Part shown: piece by piece, positions 7,909 to 17,925 of the stretch | Numbering within the stretch: position 1 is the stretch's first letter | Layout: the number at the start of each line of letters is the position of its first letter | DNA from: Balneolaceae bacterium | Lineage (GTDB): Bacteria > Bacteroidota > Rhodothermia > Balneolales > Balneolaceae | Direction: 5' to 3' | NCBI GenBank assembly: GCA_034521495.1 | Contig: JAXHMK010000008.1 | Span: 1-64,000 of the forward strand | Length of the DNA stretch: 64,000 nt | The notes under the pieces: generated by a model | Told to the model about the DNA's origin: nothing | The model's database searches: none | Seen by the model: only the letters and a program-made list of their open reading frames with translations | Translations under genes and position numbers: made by a program

Positions 7909-9789
7909 ATGCCTGAGAAAGAAACCATTGTGATAAATGACGATCTTTTTCTGAATACTGTATCCTGTCCGTTGAAGTTTACCCACATTACAAACAACTG
8001 CCTGAATCGGGATTCTTCAAAACTATATTTTCGGCAGCGAAATAAGTTGCATATAAGGGATGCAATTGCCAACCGGTTTGAAAATAACAGGCAAACCTCA
8101 AACTCCACGAAAGATGCTGCCAATGAGACGAAAACCTGGCTGAAGAGAGATCATGTATCGATCTGTGGTGCAGTTATCCAGCATAATTTATTGTTAACCA
8201 GAATTCCAATCCTGGTGAAAGAGGATGAAAAGCTGACAATTATCCAGGTTCATGGAAAATTGCGGAAACGATCTGAAGGAGATGAGATAAAACCGGGTAT
8301 CAAAAAAAGAAGTATTATTCGATACCTTTTGAAAGCAGCATATCGGCTGGAGGTGTTGAGAAGAAACTTCCCTGAAAGTGAGATTGATATTCATTTCTAT
8401 TTTCCGGATAAGCATTTCAAATCTTCTGCAGGGAACCTTCACCTGTTCGATCAGCCATCACTTTCTGGTTCTGAAAGAATAGAAAAGCAGCTTAATGAGC
8501 TTTTTAGAAAAGTTCGGGCCACAGATGCTGTGAAACATGTGAGTGAACAGATCCCCTCAGAACAGTCCTATCAAATATTCCATGGTAAATCGGTATCAGA
8601 AGCAATTCAAAAAATAGAATTGCTAAGGGAAGATTCCACAGAACAACCAAAAATTGATCGGCACAGGAGCTGCAAATATTGTGATTTTAGATTGCCGGGA
8701 GATAAGGGTGCTGAAGGATGCTGGAGTCAGTTTTTTCCGACAGAAAATATTCAACATCCTGAAAAACATATTTTTGAACTTATTGGACAGGGTAACAGAG
8801 CAGAATCAGAAAATGGTACGTATTACCAGGAGGAGGCAGAATTTTCCAGAAGTTTTGACTCCCTGAAGGATTTGACAGATAAGAATACTCCCACAATCAC
8901 TATTTTAAATCGCAGAAATTTGCAGATTCTAAAAGCCAGAGATCGGGAGATTCCAAGTTTATGGTTAAAGCAGAGAATAAAATTAATAGACGATCTGGCA
9001 TATCCTTTACATTTCCTGGACTTTGAAGCAGCTACATATGCTCTGCCCATGAAAAAAGAAACGCGACCTTACACACCGGCGTATTTTCAGTTTTCATGCC
9101 ATACACTTCGGGAAAACGGGGAGTTGATTCATACAGAGTGGTTGGATATGCAAGCGTGGGATACCCACCCACATGCAGAATTTGTTCAACAGCTGGGAAA
9201 GGTTCCCGGCATCTGTGAAGGAACAATTATGCAGTATTCACCCTTTGAAAAGCAGGGCGTTAATCGGTTGATAGCGGATTTAGGGCGGGAGGATATCAGG
9301 TACCAGGATGAACTGGAAATTCTTGAGAAAATCCGACGACCCAAGCCGCAGAAGTATGAGCATCGGTTTTTTGATGTGAGCAGAATTATTCGAGATTATT
9401 ATTTCAATGAATATTTAAATGACAGTCTTGGTTTGAAACAGGTGTTAAAAAGTATACTTCAGTGGGAACAAGCTTCGGAATTAACTGATTTCTTAGATGA
9501 TACGATGAATGAAATTTTATACGGCGAGACAAGAGATCAGCACAAAAAAAATTTAGATCCATATAAAAATTATCAGAACTCAAATTTTTCAATTAATGAT
9601 GGATCAGATGCAATGAATGCCTGGCTTTCATTCAAAAACGGCTTAATGTCGGAGGATGAGAAAGAAGTTTTACCGGGAATTCTAAAAAAATATTGTACTC
9701 TTGATTCCTATGCACTCTTCGTAATTTTCAAACATATCAAACAGTTTACAAAAGTAATGGGTGATGAAGATTATATCCTGTTTCAATAG
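7909..9789 (+). CDS. DUF2779 protein: Cas4-like iron-sulfur nuclease region plus RNase H-fold exonuclease domain
   Basis: A 626-residue protein I recognise only as a DUF2779 family member. The N-terminal 280 residues look Cas4-like: one cysteine near the start (C20 in SCPLKF) and three later (C255, C258, C271 in CKYCDF...GCW), the spacing used to hold a 4Fe-4S cluster in Cas4/AddB nucleases. From residue 365 comes the DUF2779 domain with LHFLDFEAA (D371, E373), YSPFEKQGV, FFDVSRIIRDYY and CTLDSYALF, the order of acidic motifs seen in DEDD-type 3'-5' exonucleases. Nuclease activity is an inference. No cas gene or CRISPR lies nearby. It follows murB by 2 bases, perhaps only by co-transcription. 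Confidence 0.75.
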   Translation: MPEKETIVINDDLFLNTVSCPLKFTHITNNCLNRDSSKLYFRQRNKLHIRDAIANRFENNRQTSNSTKDAANETKTWLKRDHVSICGAVIQHNLLLTRIPILVKEDEKLTIIQVHGKLRKRSEGDEIKPGIKKRSIIRYLLKAAYRLEVLRRNFPESEIDIHFYFPDKHFKSSAGNLHLFDQPSLSGSERIEKQLNELFRKVRATDAVKHVSEQIPSEQSYQIFHGKSVSEAIQKIELLREDSTEQPKIDRHRSCKYCDFRLPGDKGAEGCWSQFFPTENIQHPEKHIFELIGQGNRAESENGTYYQEEAEFSRSFDSLKDLTDKNTPTITILNRRNLQILKARDREIPSLWLKQRIKLIDDLAYPLHFLDFEAATYALPMKKETRPYTPAYFQFSCHTLRENGELIHTEWLDMQAWDTHPHAEFVQQLGKVPGICEGTIMQYSPFEKQGVNRLIADLGREDIRYQDELEILEKIRRPKPQKYEHRFFDVSRIIRDYYFNEYLNDSLGLKQVLKSILQWEQASELTDFLDDTMNEILYGETRDQHKKNLDPYKNYQNSNFSINDGSDAMNAWLSFKNGLMSEDEKEVLPGILKKYCTLDSYALFVIFKHIKQFTKVMGDEDYILFQ

Positions 9790-9849
9790 AAATAGTCGTT
9801 ATAATTGCAGGAAACTCTTACCTTTTAATCAAAATTTAATTTATTGGAT

Positions 9850-11340
9850 ATGCGTACAGTTCTGTCCTATCTGCTGATATTTTTTTCAATATTTATATTC
9901 ACAAATTCCTGTACAGTTCAAAAAAGTCCTGTAAGTGGAAATAAGCGGGCCTATGCTTATACATGGGAGGAAGAAATTCAAATTGGACAAGATGTTGATA
10001 AACAGATTATCGCCCAATATGGTCTCTACCAGGACGATGAACTGAGCCAATACGTGGAGAGCCTCAGCCAGGATATTCTGGCAAACAGCCACATGAGGCG
10101 TGAAGATACCCCCGCCAAATACAGAGATACGGAATTTACATTCAGAGTTTTGGACAGCCCGGTTGTGAATGCTTTTGCGCTGCCCGGTGGATATGTATAT
10201 GTAACCCGCGGTTTGATGGCGCACCTTGAAAATGAGGCCCAGTTTTCTGTGGTAATCGGGCACGAGATTGGCCATGTAGCAGCAAGGCACGCCTCACAAA
10301 GAGGACTCACACAGACAATTGGACAGGTGGTTGCCGTAGGCGGAGCTATTTTGGGCCAGGAGTTCTTAGGGTTATCCGGAGAAAATCTATTGGCCTTGAG
10401 CAGTCAGGCTGCCCAGTTATTGTATTTGAGCTATAGCCGAGATAACGAACGGGAATCGGATGAACTGGGTGTTGAGTATGCAGCCAAAACCGGGTATGCT
10501 GCTGCCGAAGGGGCGGAATTTTTTACCAGTTTGAAACGAATATCTGAAAACGCAAACCAATCGCTGCCTACATTTCTCTCCTCGCATCCCGATCCCGGAG
10601 AACGGGAAAAAACGATTCCGCGAAAAGCCCAAAACTGGGCAGAGCAGGGATACGAGCAAACCATTTATGATGCTGAAGAATACATGAACTATATTGACGG
10701 AATTATTTATGGAAATAACCCGCGGCATGGATTTACCGAAGACGGTCTGTTTTACCACCCGGATTTAGAGTTTCAATTTCCTGTTCCCGAAAACTGGCAG
10801 GTGATTAACCAGGCTCAGCAGGTAGCATTGGTGAGTCCCGAGCAGAATGCGGTGATGATTTTTCAAATTGATTCTGAGGCTTCCAATCCGCAAAAGTCTG
10901 TTCAGAATTTTTTGTCTTCAAATGAACTCCAGGCAGAGTCACAGCAATCCACAAGAAGCAGCGGACGATGGGATGCTTATGCAGCTACAACTACAGCACA
11001 AGGCGAACAACAAGATTTGGGTGTTCACGTGTATGCTGTAGAGTATGAGGGCAATATTTATAGATTTATTAATTACTCCTCAGTGGATCAATATTCAACT
11101 TTTGAACCTGATTTTAAAGAAACAACCACTGAGTTTGATCGCCTTACAGATCAGCAAATTTTAAATATCAATCCTGTGCGGCTTAAGATCATTTCTGTAG
11201 ACAGGAGAACACGATTTAGAGACCTTCTTCCAGGCTCTTTACCTATGGATATTCAACCCGAAGAGATTGCCATTCTGAACCAGGTTCAACTGGACGAGAT
11301 GATTGAAGCCGGCACAACCATTAAAATTCCAATTCAATAA
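9850..11340 (+). CDS. M48-family metalloprotease, predicted lipoprotein
   Basis: A secreted zinc protease of the M48/YfgC type. The leader [14 protein letters not shown] ends in a lipobox-like cysteine near residue 21, so it is probably a lipoprotein. The active site [15 protein letters not shown] has H138, E139 and H142, with the third ligand E202 in NERESDELG. The BepA/YfgC class acts in outer-membrane protein quality control. The C-terminal 170 residues form a separate domain ([16 protein letters not shown]...) common in this family outside Proteobacteria. ATG 9850 is preferred over TTG 9844. The purB ATG follows 7 bases after the stop. Confidence 0.88.
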   Translation: MRTVLSYLLIFFSIFIFTNSCTVQKSPVSGNKRAYAYTWEEEIQIGQDVDKQIIAQYGLYQDDELSQYVESLSQDILANSHMRREDTPAKYRDTEFTFRVLDSPVVNAFALPGGYVYVTRGLMAHLENEAQFSVVIGHEIGHVAARHASQRGLTQTIGQVVAVGGAILGQEFLGLSGENLLALSSQAAQLLYLSYSRDNERESDELGVEYAAKTGYAAAEGAEFFTSLKRISENANQSLPTFLSSHPDPGEREKTIPRKAQNWAEQGYEQTIYDAEEYMNYIDGIIYGNNPRHGFTEDGLFYHPDLEFQFPVPENWQVINQAQQVALVSPEQNAVMIFQIDSEASNPQKSVQNFLSSNELQAESQQSTRSSGRWDAYAATTTAQGEQQDLGVHVYAVEYEGNIYRFINYSSVDQYSTFEPDFKETTTEFDRLTDQQILNINPVRLKIISVDRRTRFRDLLPGSLPMDIQPEEIAILNQVQLDEMIEAGTTIKIPIQ

Positions 11341-11347
11341 TTTTTCA

Positions 11348-12640
11348 ATGATAGACAGATATTCCCGAGAAGAAATGGCCAACATTTGGACGGAACAAAA
11401 CCAATTCCAGGCATGGCTGGATGTAGAACTTGCCGCCTGCTGGGCGTGGAGTAAGATGGGAAAAATTCCCTCCAAAGATGTTGACAAACTTTACGAGAAA
11501 GCAACGTTCGAAGTCGACAGAATCAAAGAAATTGAGAAGGAAACCCGGCACGATGTTGTCGCTTTCACTCGAACAGTTTCAGAATCACTCGGGGATGAGA
11601 AGAAATGGGTTCATTACGGACTGACATCAACGGATGTTGTAGATACAGCCAACGGGTATCGGCTCAAACAGGCTAATGAGATATTAAAGAAAGGACTGGA
11701 CCGGTTTTGTAAAGCTCTTGCTGAAAAAGCAGAAGAACATAAATTAACGGTGATGATGGGCCGAACTCACGGCGTTCACGCTGAACCCACAACATTTGGC
11801 TTGAAATGTGCCTTATGGTATGCAGAAATGCAGCGAAATGTTGAGCGGTTTGAACGAGCCGCGAAAGATGTAGAGTTTGGAAAATTATCCGGCGCGGTTG
11901 GAACCTTTGCCCACATACCTCCAAAAGTGGAAGCACTGACATGTGAACGACTTGGAATTCAACCGGCGCCTGTATCAACCCAAACTTTGCAGAGAGATAG
12001 GCATGCCTACTACCTGGCAACTCTGGCTGTGATCGGATCAACCCTTGAAAAGATAGCTGTTGAGATTCGTCATCTGCAGCGAACAGAACTCAGAGAGGCT
12101 GAAGAGTTTTTCAGCAAGGGACAGAAAGGATCATCGGCCATGCCGCATAAACGGAACCCAATCAGTTCTGAAAATATTTCCGGTTGTTCGAGAGTGCTTC
12201 GGGGTTATATGATGTCATCCTACGAAAATATTCCGCTTTGGCATGAGAGAGATATTTCTCACTCTTCTGTAGAACGAATTATTCTTCCGGATGCAACTAT
12301 TTTGCTGGACTACATGCTTCACCGCTTCTCAGGTGTGATTGAAAAGCTGATGGTATACCCCGATAACATGAAAGAAAACATGCAGAAAACACATGGCCTG
12401 GTATTCTCTCAAAGACTGCTTTTAATGTTGGTTGAGAAAGGACTTTCACGGGAACACGCATACGATACCGTTCAGCCGCTGGCAATGAAAGCGTGGGAAG
12501 AAAAACGAGCATTTCGTGAACTGGTTGAAGCTGATTCTACCATTCGGGAAAATCTCTCCTCAGAAGAAATTGACGATGCGTTCGATCTCAACTATCACAC
12601 AAAAAGAGTGGACGAAATTTTTGAAAGAGCTGGTTTGTGA
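11348..12640 (+). CDS. purB: Adenylosuccinate lyase
   Basis: Cleaves SAICAR and adenylosuccinate, two steps of purine synthesis. It belongs to the fumarase/aspartase superfamily. The signature loop [11 protein letters not shown] (with the catalytic serine) is present, as are [14 protein letters not shown] and the N-terminal [14 protein letters not shown]. From ATG 11348 it is 430 residues, the usual bacterial length; an upstream in-frame TTG (11303) would run into the previous gene. It converges with fur across a pair of inverted repeats that may stop transcription from both sides. Confidence 0.95.
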   Translation: MIDRYSREEMANIWTEQNQFQAWLDVELAACWAWSKMGKIPSKDVDKLYEKATFEVDRIKEIEKETRHDVVAFTRTVSESLGDEKKWVHYGLTSTDVVDTANGYRLKQANEILKKGLDRFCKALAEKAEEHKLTVMMGRTHGVHAEPTTFGLKCALWYAEMQRNVERFERAAKDVEFGKLSGAVGTFAHIPPKVEALTCERLGIQPAPVSTQTLQRDRHAYYLATLAVIGSTLEKIAVEIRHLQRTELREAEEFFSKGQKGSSAMPHKRNPISSENISGCSRVLRGYMMSSYENIPLWHERDISHSSVERIILPDATILLDYMLHRFSGVIEKLMVYPDNMKENMQKTHGLVFSQRLLLMLVEKGLSREHAYDTVQPLAMKAWEEKRAFRELVEADSTIRENLSSEEIDDAFDLNYHTKRVDEIFERAGL

Positions 12641-12681
12641 TAGCCACGAAAAAAGAAAAACACGAAAAGTACGAAGTGAGA

Positions 12682-12755
12682 GTCATTCTGAACTTGATTC
12701 AGAATCTCCTTTTCTAATTTAAGTTTGGAGATGCTGAATCGAGTTCAGCATGACC
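12682..12755. repeat. Two inverted copies of a REP-like palindrome between purB and fur
   Basis: Copy one (12682-12709) reads GTCATTCTGAACTTGATTC then AGAATCTCC; copy two (12727-12755) is its near-perfect inverse, GGAGATGCTGAATC then GAGTTCAGCATGACC. Each copy is itself palindromic (TTCTGAA...TTCAGAA). Single copies lie at 23944-23972 and 30090-30117. Placed between convergent genes, the pair could form a large hairpin that acts as a two-way terminator. Confidence 0.85.
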
Positions 12756-12790
12756 TTAAAATGTGTTTTCGTTCTTTTATGGTAGAAAAA

Positions 12791-13303
12791 TTATTCCTTT
12801 TTCTCTTTCATTGATTTAATCTTATCGCCGCTCTCTTGTCGTTTTTTGCAAGCTTCGCGGTCTTTGCACCGCCCAAATAGGTGTAGGGTGTGCCCCTCAA
12901 CTTCAAAGTCATGGATTTTTTCCATCAGGTTTTGAATCTCAAGAATCCGGGGGTCGCAAAATTCAATCACCACACCGCACTCTTTACAAATTATATGATC
13001 GTGCTGCTGATAGGCATAAGATCGTTCGTAGTAGTATTGATTTTTTCCAAACTGTTGCCGCTGTACGAGTCCGCACTCAATAAGGAGGTCAAGCGTATTA
13101 TAAACTGTGGCACGTGATACTCGTGTACCGGCATTCTTCATATTGAAGAAAATATCATCGGCATCGAAATGTCCGTCTGAGCGATAAATCTCCTCCAAAA
13201 CCATAAACCGTTCTGGTGTTTGTCGTTGATTTCGTTCCTTTAGATAGGTTCTGAAAATCTGTTTGACCAATTGTATGGTTTCTTCTTGTGCGTGGTGTGC
13301 CAT
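12791..13303 (-). CDS. fur: Fur-family transcriptional repressor
   Basis: Metal-responsive repressor of the Fur/Zur/PerR family, 170 residues. The winged helix covers residues 1-90 (RQTPERFMVLEEIYRSDGHF, TRVSRATVYNTLDLLIECGLV). The dimer domain has the metal sites HDHIICKECGVVIEF and, near the C-terminus, RCKDREACKK, a second Cys pair giving a structural zinc site. Iron as the co-repressor is the default for the closest family; Zur or PerR cannot be excluded. It is divergent from the acyl-CoA ligase gene with a 151-base AT-rich spacer, in which I found no clear 19-bp Fur box. Confidence 0.85.
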   Translation of the reverse strand: MAHHAQEETIQLVKQIFRTYLKERNQRQTPERFMVLEEIYRSDGHFDADDIFFNMKNAGTRVSRATVYNTLDLLIECGLVQRQQFGKNQYYYERSYAYQQHDHIICKECGVVIEFCDPRILEIQNLMEKIHDFEVEGHTLHLFGRCKDREACKKRQESGDKIKSMKEKKE

Positions 13304-13454
13304 GAAATACGATATTAAAATGAAACTTTAGAAACCGAACGAAATTACTTGAATGTTCTTACAAAAAAAATTACTTACGTTTACAACAGTATATTAAAAA
13401 ACCTCGAAAATTTTATCTTATTTAAAATCTACCATATAAACGAATCTGAATAAT

Positions 13455-15336
13455 ATGCCTACACTCGTTGCTTTTGAGACTTTGACTGATCTGTTTTTAA
13501 ATCTCACAAAAAAATACGAAAATTCTGATAAAACGGCTTTTGCTTATAAACCATCTCCAAATGAAGAATATAAAACAGTAACATGGGATACAGTAAAGCA
13601 AGATGTAACGGCAGTTGCAAGTTATCTGCTGGACAAAGGAGTTGAAAAAGATGAGAGGGTGGCCATCCTCAGTGAAAACAGGTACGAGTGGATGGTGGTA
13701 GATTTGGCAATTCAGATGATTGGTGCTATCAATGTATCCCTGTATACAACTCTTCCTCCAAATCAGTGCGAATTTATTTTAAAAGATTCGGAGGCAAAAA
13801 TATTCTTCGTTTCAACAGGTATTCAACTAAAAAAGGCAGTAAAGGTTTTTGATAATTGCCCCGATTTGGAATCAATTATTGCGTTTGACGAGCCAAAAGT
13901 AAAGAAATACCTCGCGGGCAATCATGTAAAATTGTTTGATACCATTTGTGCAGCGGGCATGAAAGCAGAAACAAAAGTTCAGGATAAACTGAAAAAACGG
14001 GTAAAAAGTGTAAAACCTGAGGATGTTGCAACCCTGATCTATACCTCTGGTACAACCGGCCAGCCGAAAGGAGCTATGCTTACCCATCGCAATATAGTCA
14101 GCAATGTAAAATCCGCTCACGAAGCTATCAATATTAACGACAGTGATCGATGCCTTTCATTTTTACCGCTTTGCCACTCCTTTGAACGAACCGCCGGTTA
14201 CTATGCAATGATTGCAGGCGGTGCCGAAATCTACTATGCCGAAAGTGTGGATACAGTTGCCCGGAATATGACGGAGGTTCACCCCACAATTGTAGTTAGT
14301 GTACCGAGGTTGTTTGAGAAAATTTATAACCTGGTGAACAAAAATGTGAAAGAGGGCAGTGCCATCCAGCAATCGATCTTTTCATGGGCAATGAATGTTG
14401 GCGAAAAATACTGGGATGGCAAACGTGGGTTAACAACGATCCAGAAGAAAATTGCCGATAAACTTGTATTCGATAAACTGAAAGAACGCACTGGTGGACG
14501 AATCCGGTTTTTTGTGTCGGGAGGGGCAGCGCTTCCGTCTGAAATAGGTATTTTCTTTATGGCTGCAGGCCTGAACATTATTGAAGGATATGGGTTAACA
14601 GAAACCTCGCCTGTAATGTGTTGTAATCCATATGGAGATGAAGTAATTGGTACAGTAGGGCAGGTTATTAATGGAGTTACAGTTGGAATTCAAAGCCTGG
14701 AAGACAACCGGATTCTTGCCCAGGTGAGTGGTGAAGATTATCCGACAGATATAACCTCTGAGGCCGGCGAAATTTTAAATCGGGGACCGAATACCATGAA
14801 AGGTTACTGGAAAAACGAGGAAGCTACACGGGAGATGATTGATGACGACGGCTGGCTGCATACCGGTGATGTGGGACGGTTTGTAGATGGACGGCTCAAA
14901 ATTACAGACAGGATTAAACATATGATTGTAAATGCCGGAGGAAAGAATATCTATCCCGGGCCGATAGAAGATATGTTTAAAACCAGTCCCGTGGATCGAT
15001 CAGTTAGTTGTGGTTGGTGAGAAAAAAGCGTTTATGGCGGCTCTCATTGTTCCTGATTTTGAAGCACTTGAGAAACACGCCAAACAGGAAAATGTTGAAT
15101 ACTCTGAAATTGAAGAACTTCTGCAAAAAGAGTCTATTCAAAATATTTACAACAAAGAGATCCGGGAGTTCTCAAAAAAGCTGGCCTCGCATGAGAAAAT
15201 CCGGGATTTCCGATTGGTTCCAAATGAATTTACAGTTGAAACCGGAGAACTTACCCCCACACTTAAAGTGAAGCGGCGTATTATTGAAGACAAATACGGC
15301 CACCTGATTGAGGATATTTTTGCTGAGGATGTTTAA
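13455..15336 (+). pseudogene. Long-chain acyl-CoA ligase with a single frameshift
   Basis: AMP-forming long-chain fatty acid-CoA ligase. The adenylate motif LIYTSGTTGQPKGAML, the GYGLTETSPV motif and the TGDVGRF hinge are in frame 1, which stops at 15020. The last 100 residues (GEKKAFMAALIVPDFE to ELTPTLKVKRR, which carries the catalytic lysine) continue in another frame from about 15008 to 15336. Removing one base in the CCCG run at 14988-14991 restores the normal SPWIDQLVVVGEKK. Either a real recent mutation or a sequencing error in a C run. If the sequence is right, the enzyme loses its C-terminal lid and is probably inactive. Confidence 0.88.
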
Positions 15337-15340
15337 CACT

Positions 15341-15365
15341 AAAAAAAATCCCTCCTTGAGGAGGG
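15341..15365 (-). terminator. Hairpin with T-run for minus-strand transcripts
   Basis: CCCTCC-TTGA-GGAGGG is a perfect 6-bp stem with a TTGA loop. On the minus strand it is followed by eight T residues, a good rho-independent terminator for the 15492-15872 gene. It converges with the acyl-CoA ligase. Confidence 0.75.
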
Positions 15366-15482
15366 TGGGCAAATTCTGGGCTTTTCAGAATTTGGACGGG
15401 AGGTGTTACTTCAATTCATGAGAACACCCTTCTGAATTTTTAAATACCTTGTTGAAAAACTTTGTCTCTCCCTCAAGGGGAG
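15350..15482. repeat. Paired CTCCCC-TTGA-GGGGAG type palindromes
   Basis: The spacer is bounded by CCCTCCTTGAGGAGGG (15350-15365) and CTCCCTCAAGGGGAG (15468-15482), inverse versions of one hairpin core. The same core, CTCCCCTCAAGGGGAG, occurs at 28915-28930 inside a coding region. They look like members of one small repeat family. Confidence 0.65.
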
Positions 15483-15491
15483 AATTTAGCT

Positions 15492-15872
15492 CTACTCTTT
15501 CCGTGCTTTCCTCGCATCCACAAAAGATTTGATTCCCGCAATCAAGAAGATGATGCAAATGACAGCCATAATGGACTGGCTTACTGCGGCAGCCATTCGT
15601 TCCGGCATGGTTCCTGAAATAGCTCCGATCAAAGTTATTAATCCGCTAAAGGAACCTCCCAAGCCCAGGAGTGCTAATAATAAAGCGGCGTGCATTGTAT
15701 GTTTTCGCATCGACTCACTGCTATTGCCCCAGAAGCCAAGTCCGGCGAATACAATTCCAAAAAAAGCGGGGATCAATGCCGTAATGCTGACAAAATCGGT
15801 GAGGATATAGGAAAGAATTCCCAGCAGTATTAGCAAAATTCCAATGTTGATAGACATTTTCGGTATGCTCAT
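15492..15872 (-). CDS. Small four-helix membrane protein of unknown function
   Basis: A 126-residue hydrophobic protein with four likely membrane spans (residues about 8-26, 29-49, 63-84, 93-117), joined by short charged loops (RKHTMHAA between spans 2 and 3; DARKARKE at the C-terminus). I know similar small proteins from planctomycetes and other groups but no function. It starts 4 bases after the DUF1499 gene on the same strand, so the two are likely co-transcribed. Confidence 0.7.
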   Translation of the reverse strand: MSIPKMSINIGILLILLGILSYILTDFVSITALIPAFFGIVFAGLGFWGNSSESMRKHTMHAALLLALLGLGGSFSGLITLIGAISGTMPERMAAAVSQSIMAVICIIFLIAGIKSFVDARKARKE

Positions 15873-15876
15873 AATT

Positions 15877-16284
15877 TTATAAAATTTGTTGATGGATTGT
15901 TGATAGTATTTGTTGAATCCGCCGCCTGTTTACACCTAAATCACTTTCACCGATTCGGCTTGAACTTTTTACGTATAAAATACTGCCACCCGTTTCATCC
16001 GCTTTGATAATGATTCTCAAATCATCTTTAAATCCAAATACAGGAATTCGAAATACAGCATCTATTTGAAGAGATTTTGAATCGGCGTCCATTCTGTATG
16101 GTGATATGTTACGCATCACGGAATGAACAAGCTCAAATAACCCTGTTGCTTCCTTATCGATCTTTACGGCGTGATAGGTGCAATTTGGCGAATCGGGACA
16201 TTCTTTAAAGGGCGAATTCTCAACGGCTTGGTTAAAATCGTCCGGCGTTGAACCATAAAAGTAGGTGATGATGGATCGTATCAA
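15877..16284 (-). CDS. DUF1499 family protein
   Basis: A 135-residue protein with the two hallmarks of DUF1499: CPDSPNCTYHAV near residue 28 and SSSRIGESDLGVNRRRIQ near residue 105. The biochemical role is not known. The start is TTG (complement of 16282-16284); there is no ATG near the N-terminus, and an in-frame stop lies upstream. It leads into the small membrane protein gene 4 bases downstream. Confidence 0.85.
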   Translation of the reverse strand: MIRSIITYFYGSTPDDFNQAVENSPFKECPDSPNCTYHAVKIDKEATGLFELVHSVMRNISPYRMDADSKSLQIDAVFRIPVFGFKDDLRIIIKADETGGSILYVKSSSRIGESDLGVNRRRIQQILSTIHQQIL

Positions 16285-16322
16285 AGAAAAACCAGTTAGT
16301 TATCTAAAGATAAATTAAATGT

Positions 16323-16862
16323 TCAATTCACTGATTCACAAAACTCCAAACAATCCTCAAGCGTTTCGGCTATTTGTAAAATATTTCTGTTTTCCGGATT
16401 GATAAATCCGGTATCCACGGCATGGTCAATCATCTTAATAAGCGAATTGAAGTAACCGTTAAAGTTGTAAACCACAACCGGTTTATCAATAAGTCCAATT
16501 TGATTCCATGTGATAATTTCAAACAGCTCTTCGAGGGTTCCGAAACCACCCGGAAGTGCAAGAAATGCATCGGCACGGTCGGCCATAATTGATTTACGCT
16601 GATGCATTCCATCTACGGTAATGAGTTTGGAAATTCCCTGGTGAGCAATCTCATCTTTGAATAAATTTTTCGGAATTACACCAACCACTTCACCGCCGTT
16701 TTGCATCACCGAATCAGCCAGTACCCCCATAATGCCACGGGAAGCTCCTCCGTAAACAAGGTTATGACCTTTCTGGCACATCAGCTCTCCTAATAAAATA
16801 GCTTGTTCTTCAATCGCTTTGTTATTACCCGTCGAGGAACCGCAGTAAACGCAAATATTCAT
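16323..16862 (-). CDS. LOG-family protein (cytokinin riboside 5'-monophosphate phosphoribohydrolase-like)
   Basis: A 179-residue Rossmann-type protein. Motifs NICVYCGSSTGN, YGGASRGIMGVLAD and PGGFGTLEELFEIITW are those of the LOG (TIGR00730) family, which hydrolyses nucleoside 5'-monophosphates to the base plus ribose 5-phosphate. A bacterial role in nucleotide salvage is plausible; a role in cytokinin formation is not implied. It begins at the ATG complementary to 16860-16862. Confidence 0.88.
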   Translation of the reverse strand: MNICVYCGSSTGNNKAIEEQAILLGELMCQKGHNLVYGGASRGIMGVLADSVMQNGGEVVGVIPKNLFKDEIAHQGISKLITVDGMHQRKSIMADRADAFLALPGGFGTLEELFEIITWNQIGLIDKPVVVYNFNGYFNSLIKMIDHAVDTGFINPENRNILQIAETLEDCLEFCESVN

Positions 16863-17182
16863 ATTTTGAAAAAGTATTCGTCAGATCGAGCGCAGCGAAG
16901 CGTAGACGAGATCTCATGTGGTACCAAGAACTTCTCGACTTCACTCCGTTGCGCTCGAAGTGACGTTCTGAACTTTAATTTAGAGAATAGTGTCTTGTCA
17001 ATGCTGGAATGACAGATCATCATAGACTTCCGAAGTCTCCCGAACCGTTGCTAAAGTTAACTCCTCGTTACAATAAAGGAAGTATTCATCTTGTTCTGAA
17101 AGACTTCGGAAGTCTCATCTACATGACACGTTATTGTTGACACAACAATAGGAATGAATACAATGTTTGATGCAAAAACGAT
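16863..17182. repeat. Repeat-rich intergenic region
   Basis: No gene seen. It holds inverted-type repeats: GATCGAGCGCAGCGAAGCG near 16884 against TTGCGCTCGAAGTGACG near 16949, a form often found between genes in Bacteroidota. A second pair is AGACTTCCGAAGTCT at 17024-17038 and its inverse AGACTTCGGAAGTCT at 17101-17115; each is also nearly self-complementary. They could fold with each other or separately. Confidence 0.65.
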
Positions 17183-17848
17183 CTATAACCCCCACCAGGA
17201 AAATACCATCCAATTTTCTGCAGAATCGGCATATTGTGAAACTAATTCACGATTAATTTCAGGTACCTGTTGCTCCATCTCCGACTGCTTTTGTTCAAAC
17301 TGTTCCAGGTTTATGTTGTTAAAGTTTCCTTCGCTGGCAGTTTCGGCTATTTCGTCGATGTTATAAGAAAACAGTTCCATGCCCAGTGCGCTATAAAATG
17401 ATTGCTGGACAAATCGATATTCCTGCAAAGAGAAATCGTGCTCATTCAGGGCTTCCACCTGTATCTGTTTAGCATCAGAATAGAGATCAATAATATCCCC
17501 CCAGGCATTCATAATATCGGTAATGCCGGGTTCCTGGTTTTGGTTCTGAAGTTCCTGTTCAAGTTCTTCGTATTTCTGTTGAAATTCATTCAGACGATCC
17601 TCAACTCCACTTTGTATCTGTTTTTGAACGGATACAAAACGTTTGACCTGTTCTTCAGTCATGGCATTATCTGCGGGAGCTTCGTACGCAGACTGATCCT
17701 GTATCTGGTTGTTTGTCTGGTGAATTTCCTTCAATGAATTTACACTGCCCACCACCGGTTTATAGATATAATTGTAGGTTAAAAGGCCTCCGCCGATGAG
17801 CAGTACCAATCCAACTCCCAAACATCCAAGTGCAATTTTCTTTCCCAT
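17183..17848 (-). CDS. Membrane-anchored coiled-coil protein of unknown function
   Basis: A 221-residue protein. Residues about 5-27 form one membrane span (LGCLGVGLVLLIGGGLLTY), then a region rich in Gln, Glu and Asn that is likely outside the cytoplasm. Heptad-like runs near residues 68-105 (FVSVQKQIQSGVEDRLNEF) suggest a coiled coil. It superficially recalls LemA but lacks LemA's conserved N-terminal segment, so I leave it unnamed. It ends with WMVFSWWGL. Confidence 0.65.
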   Translation of the reverse strand: MGKKIALGCLGVGLVLLIGGGLLTYNYIYKPVVGSVNSLKEIHQTNNQIQDQSAYEAPADNAMTEEQVKRFVSVQKQIQSGVEDRLNEFQQKYEELEQELQNQNQEPGITDIMNAWGDIIDLYSDAKQIQVEALNEHDFSLQEYRFVQQSFYSALGMELFSYNIDEIAETASEGNFNNINLEQFEQKQSEMEQQVPEINRELVSQYADSAENWMVFSWWGL

Positions 17849-17925
17849 AGTAGTTTTTTATGATTTATAATAAATGCGTAATGTCCCCGAAAAACCTATC
17901 AGTGACTCAAGTGATAATAGCTAAA

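Noticed and set aside
13304-13454. Fur box between fur and the acyl-CoA ligase
   Set aside because: AT-rich with short inverted matches but no clear 19-bp palindrome.
17183-17848. LemA-family identity for the membrane-anchored protein
   Set aside because: It has one N-terminal span and helices but lacks LemA's conserved first segment.
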